Shown: piece after piece, positions 34,677 to 42,370 of the stretch
How the letters are laid out: every line of letters begins with the position of its first letter
How positions within the stretch are numbered: position 1 is the first letter of the stretch
Translations under genes and position numbers: made by a program
Notes under the pieces: generated by a model
Databases searched by the model: none
What the model was told of the DNA's origin: nothing
What the model saw: only the letters and a program-made list of their open reading frames with translations
Assembly (NCBI RefSeq): GCF_046159715.1
Contig: NZ_JBJXCT010000004.1
Location: forward strand, 112,815 to 176,814
Origin: Pampinifervens sp037481935
Lineage (GTDB): Bacteria > Aquificota > Aquificia > Aquificales > Aquificaceae
Reading direction: 5' to 3'
Length of the DNA stretch: 64,000 nucleotides

Positions 34677-35863
34677 GGCTTCACCATGAGGGGTTTTTTA
34701 TCTACAAGTGCCTCTGGATTAAGCAAAGGTATGAGCTTTTCCATAGCATCCAGAAGACGCGCAAGAAAGCTCTCATACAGTATGAGGGTCAGGGGATACT
34801 TTTCAAAAAGAAAGGCTATGAAGGATACAGGTCTGTAAGGCAGGTCGCCATATCCATCCCTGTCCAAGTCATAGCCTTCATACCTGTCGTAGTAATTACC
34901 CTCAAAGGTATTCCTGAAGTAGGAAAGGGTGTTGGTGGATACATCAAAGGCGTTGCCTATGAACGAGTTTCTTCTAAATAGGTTATCCTCACTGTTGGCG
35001 TATATCCTGACTGCCCATCCGTTGTTTTCAAAAAGGTTTTCCTCAAAGGTGGTTCTGTTACAACCTTCAAGGTAGGCACCGTGTGTGTTGTTCATAAACT
35101 TGTTTTTGTAGAGCTTACTGTCAGTTATGTCCTTCAGCAGAAGCCCGTAATTCGCAAGACCCTCATTCCTTTCAAATATATTCCCCTCCATACCTATGTT
35201 TCTTGAATACATGACCGCAACACCAGCACCATTTTTGTAAAAGTGGTTATTCCTGTAAACATCATCGTTGGAAAACATAAAGTGAAGACCATACCTCAGG
35301 TTATACTCACTTCTATTACCCTCTATAAGGCTATCCTTAACAAACTCAAAGTATATGCCGTCTCTATGGCCCTTTATAAAGTTTTTTCTTATTATCAATC
35401 CTTCCGAGCTCCATGCATGTATGCCATTGCCCGAAGACCCCTCCGTCTTTGCAAAGCCCACTATGTTATTACCTTCCACGAGACAGCCCGAGACCCTTTC
35501 AAGGTAAAGGGCAAAGAAGTTATTTAAAAATCTGTTGTTTTTTATAACACAATTCCTTGAATTTATAACCTTCAGCCCAGCTATATCCTCGCTGTAGGAC
35601 ATGCCCGAGTTTTTTATTACAAACCCCTCCACCCTTACATCGTCCGCCCTTATGGTCAACACCTGATGTTTTCCCTCACCGTCAAGGACGGGTTCCCTTT
35701 CACCGATAAGTTCAACCCTTCTGTCAACCGTTACGGGTCCCTTGTATGTTCCAGACTTTACAACTATCCTGTCCCAATCCCTTGCACTATTTATGGCACT
35801 TTGAAGGTCCTTAAACTCACACTCAGAACATACAACTATCACAGAAAAGACAAAGCCTAGCAT
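34673..35863 (-). CDS. nosD: NosD, periplasmic copper-processing protein
   Basis: 396 residues. A short signal-like N-terminus (MLGFVFSVIVVCSEC) leads into a right-handed parallel beta helix made of many repeats of the form xNxIxxNxxG or NNRF/NNHF (about 60-330), as in carbohydrate-binding and NosD proteins. The C-terminal part has an amphipathic or hydrophobic helix that would contact NosY. It works with NosF and NosY in building the CuZ site. nosL ends one base upstream. Confidence 0.92.
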   Translation of the reverse strand: MLGFVFSVIVVCSECEFKDLQSAINSARDWDRIVVKSGTYKGPVTVDRRVELIGEREPVLDGEGKHQVLTIRADDVRVEGFVIKNSGMSYSEDIAGLKVINSRNCVIKNNRFLNNFFALYLERVSGCLVEGNNIVGFAKTEGSSGNGIHAWSSEGLIIRKNFIKGHRDGIYFEFVKDSLIEGNRSEYNLRYGLHFMFSNDDVYRNNHFYKNGAGVAVMYSRNIGMEGNIFERNEGLANYGLLLKDITDSKLYKNKFMNNTHGAYLEGCNRTTFEENLFENNGWAVRIYANSEDNLFRRNSFIGNAFDVSTNTLSYFRNTFEGNYYDRYEGYDLDRDGYGDLPYRPVSFIAFLFEKYPLTLILYESFLARLLDAMEKLIPLLNPEALVDKKPLMVKP

Positions 35864-35864
35864 C

Positions 35865-36317
35865 TCAGTGAGAAAATTTATACTCCCTTCTTATGAACTC
35901 TCTAAGAGGAGACCACCTCAGTATCTCTCCTTGTTTTCCTTCAAGCATCTTCCTAGCTTCCTCCTCGCTCCTGTAAGCTGAAAGGTTCATACCCATTGGG
36001 CTTCTTATGTCCGGGCTTCTTACATAAACAGCCTCTTCTGCGGGGATAAACTCCTTTGGGTTCAGAAAGTTCACCACATAGGCCTTCTTTATATCTTCTT
36101 CGTTTTCGTTGAAGTAGCCCACCATGCACTCTATGGCGTCAAACTTGTAAACCTTACCCTTCTTGGTTATCACTTCCGCTGCAAACCTCTCGTCTGCAAT
36201 GACCATCTTACAGTATTCGCATACATCTTCACCGAGTTTTATGGGTTCTGGCTTATCCGATTTACAGGAAAAAAGAAAAAGGAGCAGGAGGAAAGCCCAT
36301 AGCACCCGGAGTATCAT
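35865..36317 (-). CDS. nosL: NosL copper lipoprotein
   Basis: 150 residues. Lipoprotein signal ending LFLFSC (lipid cysteine 18). The mature part has the NosL motif CEYCKMVIADERFAAEV, a FDAIECMVGYF segment and methionines near PMGMNLSAY; NosL binds Cu(I) and hands it to apo-NosZ. Length is normal for the family. It overlaps the upstream membrane gene by four bases. Confidence 0.93.
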   Translation of the reverse strand: MILRVLWAFLLLLFLFSCKSDKPEPIKLGEDVCEYCKMVIADERFAAEVITKKGKVYKFDAIECMVGYFNENEEDIKKAYVVNFLNPKEFIPAEEAVYVRSPDIRSPMGMNLSAYRSEEEARKMLEGKQGEILRWSPLREFIRREYKFSH

Positions 36318-36916
36318 GCCGGTTTTACCTCCATTCTCAAGCCTCCTGAAAGCCTTATATCCAGAATTATGGCAACAAAGCCAAGGGCTAAGGAAAGCCC
36401 CATTATGTATCCGCCCATGTCTGGATAGGAGCTTGCAAGCATGTTAAGAAGCTGCTTTGTTCCTATAAGGGGTGGCTGGTAGGCAAGGCCGGGTATCTTT
36501 ATGGGAGCGTTTGGGTCAAGGTTGTGCCCATACTCATAGCCCCATCTGTAGAAGTCTGCAAGACCAGCTATGCCGAGAAGAGTAAAGGTTATTACCCAGG
36601 CATAGAGTAGGACACGCTTTCCAAGCAGGGATGACAGAAGGCCGAAGGCTATAAGGAAGCCGACTATGAAGGGCATTATCTTCAGCTCCGGTATAGCCTC
36701 CGGCTCTATAGGTTTCATGCCGATGTAGTGGTTGAGGAGGTTTATGTTATACAGGTCAAACTCCGTTCCACCGGTTATCTTATTTACCCATATGAACATC
36801 CTCAGCCCCTCTGGATACTGGGGGGCTATAAGTTCTATCTTCCAGAGTGGGAAGAAGTAAGTCAAGATAAGTAAAAGAGAGGCGAGGGCAAGAAGCCCTC
36901 TTGAAAGTATGTTCAT
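36314..36916 (-). CDS. Integral membrane protein of clade II nos clusters
   Basis: 200 residues with about five hydrophobic helices (about 6-24, 83-98, 102-122, 170-190 and one less clear). A protein like this often lies between nosZ and nosL in clade II nos clusters; it has no established function. A periplasmic loop (about 25-75) with PQYPEGLRMFIWVNKITGG and a GYEYGHNLDP segment is the most conserved-looking part and contains His and Glu residues that could bind metal (inference). It starts 11 bases after nosZ. Confidence 0.7.
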   Translation of the reverse strand: MNILSRGLLALASLLLILTYFFPLWKIELIAPQYPEGLRMFIWVNKITGGTEFDLYNINLLNHYIGMKPIEPEAIPELKIMPFIVGFLIAFGLLSSLLGKRVLLYAWVITFTLLGIAGLADFYRWGYEYGHNLDPNAPIKIPGLAYQPPLIGTKQLLNMLASSYPDMGGYIMGLSLALGFVAIILDIRLSGGLRMEVKPA

Positions 36917-36927
36917 AGCTCACCTCC

Positions 36928-38910
36928 TCACTTCTGTGCAGTGGGTGGAGTGCCAGTGTAGTATTTGAGAGGCACATTAGAGCCTGCTGGAGAAACCCTT
37001 ATATAGCCCTGCATCTCTTGATGAAGTGCGGAGCAGAAGTCAGTGCAGTAGAAGGGATAAACACCGGGAGCCTTAGGTTTCCATACAAGGGTCTTTGTCT
37101 GACCGGGCATGACAAGAATTTCTGCATCCTCTGAACCCTTAACCGCAAAACCATGAGGTATGTCCCAGTCCTGTTCAAGATTGGTAAGATGGAAGTAGAC
37201 TGTGTCCCCTACCCTTACGCCCTCAATGTTGTCAGGGACGAAGTGAGACCTAATCATGGTCATGTATACATGGACTTCGTTGCCCTTTCTTTCAACCCTT
37301 GCATCTTTCTCCGCCTTTACCGCATAGGGGTGCTCGTTCTCAGCAAGGGGGTAAATCTTCTTAACTTTGTCCTTTATCTTGTCTGCAGGTATGGCCTGCG
37401 CATAGTGAGGTTCACCTATGGTAAAGAATTCATGGATAAGCTGCATCTTTTCCCCACTTATATCGTAGAGCTGAGCGGACTGAAGGAGCTCTGGACCTAC
37501 AGGGAGTTGCCTGTCTTTGGTTATCTTGTTCATCGCTATGAGATACTTACCATAGGGCTTTTTGGTATCTCCGCCAGGTATAAGCAGGTGTCCCACAGAA
37601 TAGTAAGTGGGGACCCTATCAACCACCTTACATCCCTTGTAGTCAAACTTTACCACTTCAGAGGAGACAAAGCATGAGGTATATCCAAACCCCTTACCAT
37701 CAAACTCTGTATGCAGTGGTCCAAGGCAGGGCTTTTCAAGCTCGCAGTGAAGGACTGCATCGTATTTAAGAACTGGAATGCCATCTATTTCTTTTTCAAA
37801 AGCCTTCTGTTCTATAGCCTTGAGCATCTTTGAGAAGGAATGAATGGGTATGACCGTTGCCAGTTTCCCACCGCCCACTATGTATTCACCATCGTCGGAG
37901 ACATCAACGCCGTGTGGAGATTTGGGAGTTGGCAGGAAGTAGGCAACACCGGGGCATTCTTTTGGGTCCAGCACCTTGACAGATTTCTTAACCTCTGATA
38001 CCGCCATGTGCTTTTTCTCATCGTAGTAGTTGTGATAGTAGGTGGCTGGCATTTCCTTAGCCTTGCCCTGAGCCACGCATTCCTCCGCTCTTTTCCAGTT
38101 CACGGCAGCTATAAAGTCTTTGTCGTTCTTTGATGCGTTTACTTCAAGGAGGGTGTGGGCCTGCTCTGTGTTGTAGGAGGTGAAGAAGCACCAGCCATGA
38201 GAGGGACCCCTGCCACACCTTGCGAGGTCATAGTTAAAACCTGGCATGAGTATCTGAAAGGCAACATCCATTTTTCCGGGTTCGTTCGCCTTTATGAAGC
38301 TAATAACACCTTTGAAATTTTCCTTGTAAGACTCTATGGGAACGTCCCTCTGCGGCACTGGCACAGAAAACCTTGAACCTGATACCACGTATTCTGTGTT
38401 CTCTGTTCCGTAAGGAGATGGGTGGTTTCCAGCTACATTTGGTATTTCAATTATCTCAGTAGTTTCAAAGGTGGTGAGGTCAATCCTTGCTATCCTCGGA
38501 GTGTTGTTGGCGTTAATGAAGAGCCACCTTCCGTCGTGCTCTCCGTTAGTCTGGGAAAGCCATGGGTGGTGAGTATCATCCCAGGGTAAAAATCCATGCG
38601 ATGTCATGAGCATGGGTCTGGTTTCTGGTGTAAAGCCATAGCCCGTTTCAGGGTCAACAGAGAAAACCTTTATGACCTTCAGTATCCTGCCTGAAGGTGC
38701 ACCGTAGACGGTTACTTGACCGTTGAAGCCTCCGGAGAAGAAAACATAGAACTCGTCCTGTTTACCCGGTGGCACATAGACCTTTGATGCCGCATCTACG
38801 CCTACAGCGCTTGTTTTTACCGCCTCTTTCTTTGGCGGGCAGCCTGTCAGCAAGGCACCCACTACGAGGGCTGATAGCCCTCCAACCATCAACTTCTTCT
38901 TGCCCAGCAT
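36928..38910 (-). CDS. nosZ: Nitrous oxide reductase NosZ, clade II
   Basis: 660 residues; reduces N2O to N2 in the periplasm. The signal is a Sec-type lipoprotein signal (lipid cysteine about 24 in LLTGC), not a twin-arginine signal, as typical for clade II. The propeller domain carries the CuZ histidines, for example DDTHHPWLSQTNGEHDGR and SPHGVDVSDDG. The C-terminal cupredoxin domain has the CuA set CTDFCSALHQEM. An AAGGAGGTG precedes the ATG. It follows the lipoprotein cytochrome gene by 23 bases and starts the nosZ, membrane protein, L, D, F, Y series. Confidence 0.97.
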   Translation of the reverse strand: MLGKKKLMVGGLSALVVGALLTGCPPKKEAVKTSAVGVDAASKVYVPPGKQDEFYVFFSGGFNGQVTVYGAPSGRILKVIKVFSVDPETGYGFTPETRPMLMTSHGFLPWDDTHHPWLSQTNGEHDGRWLFINANNTPRIARIDLTTFETTEIIEIPNVAGNHPSPYGTENTEYVVSGSRFSVPVPQRDVPIESYKENFKGVISFIKANEPGKMDVAFQILMPGFNYDLARCGRGPSHGWCFFTSYNTEQAHTLLEVNASKNDKDFIAAVNWKRAEECVAQGKAKEMPATYYHNYYDEKKHMAVSEVKKSVKVLDPKECPGVAYFLPTPKSPHGVDVSDDGEYIVGGGKLATVIPIHSFSKMLKAIEQKAFEKEIDGIPVLKYDAVLHCELEKPCLGPLHTEFDGKGFGYTSCFVSSEVVKFDYKGCKVVDRVPTYYSVGHLLIPGGDTKKPYGKYLIAMNKITKDRQLPVGPELLQSAQLYDISGEKMQLIHEFFTIGEPHYAQAIPADKIKDKVKKIYPLAENEHPYAVKAEKDARVERKGNEVHVYMTMIRSHFVPDNIEGVRVGDTVYFHLTNLEQDWDIPHGFAVKGSEDAEILVMPGQTKTLVWKPKAPGVYPFYCTDFCSALHQEMQGYIRVSPAGSNVPLKYYTGTPPTAQK

Positions 38911-38933
38911 GGCAACACCTCCTTTATAAGGTT

Positions 38934-39401
38934 TTACTTTTCATCAACGCTCCTCAGATACTCAAGTATTGCCCTTGCGTCTTCCTTTGAAACATCCTGA
39001 AAGGGCATCTGTATGGGATACTCAGCAAGGTGTCCCCTTGCCACGGGGTCCTTCTGGACCATCTCCGCAGGGTTTAGTATCATGTTCATTATCCACTCGG
39101 GCTTTCTTCTCTTTGTTACACCCTTAAGCGGGGGTCCCACATATTTCTCCTCAAGTTTGTGACAGGAGGCACATTTGGAATCAAAGATTTCTTTACCTTT
39201 CTTTACCAGAGTCTGGTCTATGGGTCCAAGCTGAACTTCTGTTACTGGTCCTATGCCCTTATCGCTTACCGCCTCTTCCTTCTTTTCAACTACAGCTGGC
39301 TGTTCTACTGGCTTAGTAGGTTCCTGAGCCTTTTCGGGAGGTTTTGGCTGGCAGGAAAAGATGAAGGTTGCAATGGGTAGTGCCAGAAGCGCCCTTTTCA
39401 T
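38934..39401 (-). CDS. c-type cytochrome lipoprotein heading the nos operon
   Basis: 155 residues. Lipoprotein signal ending FIFSC (C17), then a Pro/Glu/Lys-rich linker to about residue 60, then a monoheme cytochrome c domain with CASCH and a QMPFQDVS methionine ligand. The linker would let it reach across the periplasm, so it is a likely electron donor to NosZ. Similar cytochromes accompany clade II nosZ. It has its own promoter and GGAGGTG site. Confidence 0.88.
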   Translation of the reverse strand: MKRALLALPIATFIFSCQPKPPEKAQEPTKPVEQPAVVEKKEEAVSDKGIGPVTEVQLGPIDQTLVKKGKEIFDSKCASCHKLEEKYVGPPLKGVTKRRKPEWIMNMILNPAEMVQKDPVARGHLAEYPIQMPFQDVSKEDARAILEYLRSVDEK

Positions 39402-39436
39402 AATACACCTCCAGTTTGATTTAAATCACAGATATT

Positions 39437-39465
39437 AATATAGAATATAAGGAGTTGTTTGTCAA
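39437..39465 (-). promoter_or_regulatory. Promoter of the nos operon
   Basis: Minus strand TTGACA (39465-39460), 17 bases, TATATT (39442-39437); the expected transcript start is near 39430, 29 bases before the first ATG. It is identical in both hexamers and spacing to the nirS promoter. An ACTTATAAGT palindrome (39478-39487) sits just upstream of the -35. Confidence 0.7.
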
Positions 39466-39495
39466 GATATTAGAAAAACTTATAAGTATTAAAAT

Positions 39496-39509
39496 ATGAT
39501 TGTAATCAT
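39496..39509. promoter_or_regulatory. FNR/DNR-type box of the DUF2249/cytochrome c' operon
   Basis: ATGATTGTAATCAT matches the FNR-family core TGAT-N4-ATCA exactly and 8 of 10 defined bases of TTGAT-N4-ATCAA. Its centre is about 41 bases before the transcript start expected from a TAACTT -10 box at 39531-39536, which is the class II activator position. Activation of the rightward operon at low oxygen or by NO is inferred. Confidence 0.55.
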
Positions 39510-39559
39510 TTACATACTTATTTCATGGATTAACTTATCTTTCCACAGGAGGCAATCCC

Positions 39560-40048
39560 ATGCATGGTGTAATAACTTTGGATGTTGGTGCGGGCACAGA
39601 CGAAGTGAAGGTAAGAATGCTGGAAGGTCTCATGCCTTCAGCCTGTGCTTATGTCAGGGTATACATCCTTTCAGAGGGCTCGGGCAGGTTCATACTCGGT
39701 CAAAGGTTTGGAAAGGCTGAGGCGCCATACTATTTTCTGGTGGATACGGCTGAGCTTTTTGGTTTCATGCCGGAAAGTGAATCACTTCTTTACGAAGTAG
39801 CCCTTGGAAGCCAGAACTTTCTGGAAAAGGAGACCATAGACCTCAGGCCCATTGAACACGGTTTAAGACATCCTCTTGTTATGAAGAAGTTTTCTGAGTT
39901 GACGGAAAGAGAGGCCTTTTTAATCATTAACGACCACGACCCTCTGCCCCTGTACTTTCAGATGGCTATTACCTTTCCCAAGAGGGTTGGATGGGAGTAT
40001 GTAGAACACGAAAAAGACTTCTGGAAAATAAGGATTGGGAGGTTGTAA
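39560..40048 (+). CDS. DUF2249-containing protein
   Basis: 162 residues. The C-terminal 65 residues (HPLVMKKFSELTEREAFLIINDHDPLPLYFQM...) match DUF2249, a small fold common in denitrification and NO-stress gene sets. The N-terminal 95 residues start with ITLDVGAGTDEVKVRMLEGLMPSACAYV and look like a separate, unrecognised domain. A GGAGG nine bases before the ATG supports the start. It is first in a five-gene run that diverges from the nos operon. Confidence 0.75.
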   Translation: MHGVITLDVGAGTDEVKVRMLEGLMPSACAYVRVYILSEGSGRFILGQRFGKAEAPYYFLVDTAELFGFMPESESLLYEVALGSQNFLEKETIDLRPIEHGLRHPLVMKKFSELTEREAFLIINDHDPLPLYFQMAITFPKRVGWEYVEHEKDFWKIRIGRL

Positions 40049-40049
40049 G

Positions 40050-40460
40050 ATGAAAAAGTTTGCCCTGCTTTTAACTCTGAGCCTCGCCCTCGGCTTTTCA
40101 CATGAGTTGGAGAGCGAGCTTACCCTCAAGCAGGTGATGCAACTGGTGAATCAGTCCACACTCAAAATGCTTCAGGGTTTTCTCCTAAATAACGATGCCA
40201 TGGTCCTTGAGGGTGCAAAGGAAATAGCTGAGCACCCTGTTCCTAAAGGAGGACCTCTCAGATACATAGACCCATCAATGAGGGAGGATTTTTCAAGGAT
40301 GATGCCCGCCTTTGAAAGGCAGGTTCATGGAGGTGCGGAGGAGGTTATAAGGTTTATAAAGGAGGGCAAAAGGGATGAAGCCTTCAGGACATACACGAAC
40401 ATGCTTCAGGGTTGTATGGCATGTCATGAGCTTTTTAGAGATAGAATAAAGGGAAGATAG
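40050..40460 (+). CDS. Cytochrome c'-like heme protein
   Basis: 136 residues from MKKFALLLTL (signal peptide to about residue 17). The mature part is all-helical and has its only heme motif near the C-terminus, CMACHELFRDRIK (C122, C125, H126), the layout of cytochrome c' and c-556. Cytochromes c' bind NO in the periplasm and protect against it, which suits this operon. The ATG at 40050 is used because it begins the signal peptide; a longer frame of five residues upstream has none. Confidence 0.8.
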   Translation: MKKFALLLTLSLALGFSHELESELTLKQVMQLVNQSTLKMLQGFLLNNDAMVLEGAKEIAEHPVPKGGPLRYIDPSMREDFSRMMPAFERQVHGGAEEVIRFIKEGKRDEAFRTYTNMLQGCMACHELFRDRIKGR

Positions 40461-40462
40461 CC

Positions 40463-40711
40463 ATGAAGGAGGTGTTTGAAACCCTGAGAGAAGTCATAGA
40501 CCCTCACACGGGTCTTGACATTGTAAGTATGAACATTGTAAGGGAGATAAGCCAGATAGGGGAAAATAGATTAAAGGTTGTGATAAAGCCTACAAGTCCC
40601 TTTTGTCCCGTAGGAGGCTACCTTCTTCAGGCGGTTAAGGAGAAAGTTGAAGCCCTTGGATACTCTGTGGATGTGGAGCTTGAGGGATACCTCTTTGGGG
40701 GTGAGCCATGA
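40463..40711 (+). CDS. DUF59/MIP18-family Fe-S assembly-like protein
   Basis: 82 residues. It shows the family pattern VIDPHTGLDIVSMNIVREI near the start and SPFCPVGGYLLQAVKEKVE in the middle; the cysteine in the PFCP motif is the conserved one. Members such as SufT, PaaD and MIP18 help assemble Fe-S or other metal-sulfur centres. Here it may help to repair centres damaged by NO (inference). It starts two bases after the cytochrome c' gene and overlaps the next by four. Confidence 0.8.
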   Translation: MKEVFETLREVIDPHTGLDIVSMNIVREISQIGENRLKVVIKPTSPFCPVGGYLLQAVKEKVEALGYSVDVELEGYLFGGEP

Positions 40712-41187
40712 AGAGGCTTGATGTGAGAAACCTTGAACCTCCTCAGCCTATGGTAAAAGTAGCCCAGGCCCTCGGGGAGCTGGAGGAGGGAGAAGTGCTT
40801 GAAGTGCTTGGTTCAAGACCCTTTACCCATCTTTTGCCAAGGCTTGAGGAGCTGGGATATACTTACGAACTGAAGGAAACGGAGGAAGGATACCTTTTAA
40901 AGATATGGAAAAAGTCCTCCCAGCCCCTGAAGGTTGAGGAGTCTGAATGTGCAAGGGAGATTGAGTTTGAGATAAACGAAGAAACCAATGTGGGAGAGCT
41001 TCTGAAAAAAGTTCCTGAAGCCCTTGATGTTCTCATAAAATACGGCTTCACACCTCTCAAAAACCCCATACTCAGAAAAATACTTCCCCATACGGTGAAC
41101 CTTGGGCAGGCTAAGAAGATAAGGAGAATGTCCGACGAAAAATTCCAGGAGCTTCTCAAAGAGCTGAGAAGGCTCGTGGGCAAATGA
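40708..41187 (+). CDS. DUF2249-DUF1858 fusion protein
   Basis: 159 residues. The N-terminal 70 (LDVRNLEPPQPMVKVAQALG to LKIWKK) form a DUF2249-like domain. The C-terminal half (NVGELLKKVPEALDVLIKYGFTPLKNP) is a DUF1858 domain, which occurs in NO- and hybrid-cluster-related operons. Both are small domains of unknown biochemical role. It shares four-base overlaps with the genes on either side, so the operon is translationally coupled. Confidence 0.78.
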   Translation: MKRLDVRNLEPPQPMVKVAQALGELEEGEVLEVLGSRPFTHLLPRLEELGYTYELKETEEGYLLKIWKKSSQPLKVEESECAREIEFEINEETNVGELLKKVPEALDVLIKYGFTPLKNPILRKILPHTVNLGQAKKIRRMSDEKFQELLKELRRLVGK

Positions 41188-42317
41188 TAAGACCTGCCTC
41201 CTTTGTAAAGCTTACCTCTATTTACATACTCCTGTGTCTTTTTCTCATTGACCTTTCTCTAATCTTGAAACTCTTTGGCATGCCTTACAGGGACCTTCTC
41301 ATCTTCATAGCCTTTCCGTCCCTTATAATGGGGACGCTTTTTCAGATGTATCCAACCCTTCAGGGTATAAGGATAAGATGGGAGTGGCTTACATACCTGT
41401 ATCTCCTGCTCACCTTTATAAACCTTTTCTTTCTGCTCTGGAAATCCCATATATCATGGATTCTTTTTATGCCTTTTGGCTTTCTCGGCCTTTTCTTCCT
41501 TATCTTAAACACAAAGAACCTCAAAGACCCGGTTGTTATCTTTTTCTTCCTTGGAGGTTTATACTTTGCCCTTTCGGGCATCTTCATGTTCATGAAGCTC
41601 AGCCCCGGCCTCATAAAGCATACTCTAACCACAGGTCTTTTCATGAATGTGATAATTGGGGCTTACTATGTTTTTGTTCCCATGCTTCAGATTGAAGAAA
41701 TAAAGCACAGAAAAGCAATATGGTGGATCCTTATCCTATACAATCTTCCCCTACCTGTCTTCCTCTACGGCTGGTATAGAAGTAACTTTGCGCTCATTGC
41801 CTATTCTGGTCTTTTAATGCTTCTTTCTTTACTGCTCCTTACTCTTGTCCTGTACATGAGCCTTCTGCAAAGAAGAAGCCCCCTGAAAGGGCTTGACATA
41901 TCAGTGCAATACCTCACACTTGGGCTTTTTATGTTGGTCTTCTTCATGGCTGTGGGAATAGCATCCGCTGGAAGTGGAAATTACGGTCTTATGGGCTGGC
42001 ACTGGGATGGTATGCTCTACGGCTTTCTAACCTTCATAACTGTGGGTGCTTCCTACCATATAGTCCCCTTCCTCCTCTGGTGGAGGCTCTACGCTCCAAA
42101 GATGGGAAGGCAGAGTATACCCACCCTAAAGGAACTACTTAGTCAGGAAATTCCTCAGAGGTTTCTCTTTGCTGGCATCCCCTCCCTTACCTTTGCCCTC
42201 ATCACAGAGGCCTTTAACCCATCCCTTTCAAAGCCCTTTTACTTTGCCTTTTTTCTTGTAAACTGCTACTACACCCTTAAGCTTCTTCCCCTTGCTTACC
42301 GCTCACTCACAACTTGA
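41184..42317 (+). CDS. Polytopic membrane protein, NnrS- or heme-copper-like
   Basis: 377 residues with about eleven or twelve hydrophobic helices. Segments such as LIKHTLTTGLFMNVIIGAYY and GWHWDGMLYGFLTFITVGASYHIVPF recall NnrS-type and heme-copper subunit I-like proteins, with scattered histidines at helix ends. The exact family is not secure. Its place at the end of an operon with cytochrome c', DUF2249 and DUF1858 suggests a part in NO handling or resistance (inference). It ends in the -35 box of the clpB promoter. Confidence 0.6.
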   Translation: MIRPASFVKLTSIYILLCLFLIDLSLILKLFGMPYRDLLIFIAFPSLIMGTLFQMYPTLQGIRIRWEWLTYLYLLLTFINLFFLLWKSHISWILFMPFGFLGLFFLILNTKNLKDPVVIFFFLGGLYFALSGIFMFMKLSPGLIKHTLTTGLFMNVIIGAYYVFVPMLQIEEIKHRKAIWWILILYNLPLPVFLYGWYRSNFALIAYSGLLMLLSLLLLTLVLYMSLLQRRSPLKGLDISVQYLTLGLFMLVFFMAVGIASAGSGNYGLMGWHWDGMLYGFLTFITVGASYHIVPFLLWWRLYAPKMGRQSIPTLKELLSQEIPQRFLFAGIPSLTFALITEAFNPSLSKPFYFAFFLVNCYYTLKLLPLAYRSLTT

Positions 42318-42341
42318 CAAAACCTCACTAAAGCATATTAT
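42314..42341 (+). promoter_or_regulatory. clpB promoter
   Basis: TTGACA (42314-42319), 16 bases, TATTAT (42336-42341), followed by a GGAGG six bases before the clpB ATG at 42371. The TTGACA overlaps the stop codon of the preceding gene. No CIRCE-type inverted repeat is seen, so the heat-shock control is not obvious. Confidence 0.6.
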
Positions 42342-42370
42342 AAAAACCATTATTAAACCTGGAGGTTAAC

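Noticed and set aside
39478..39487. ACTTATAAGT as a further copy of the nirS-type operator
   Set aside because: It has the same half-sites but in reversed order and with different spacing, so it is not counted with the three AGTGAkT elements.
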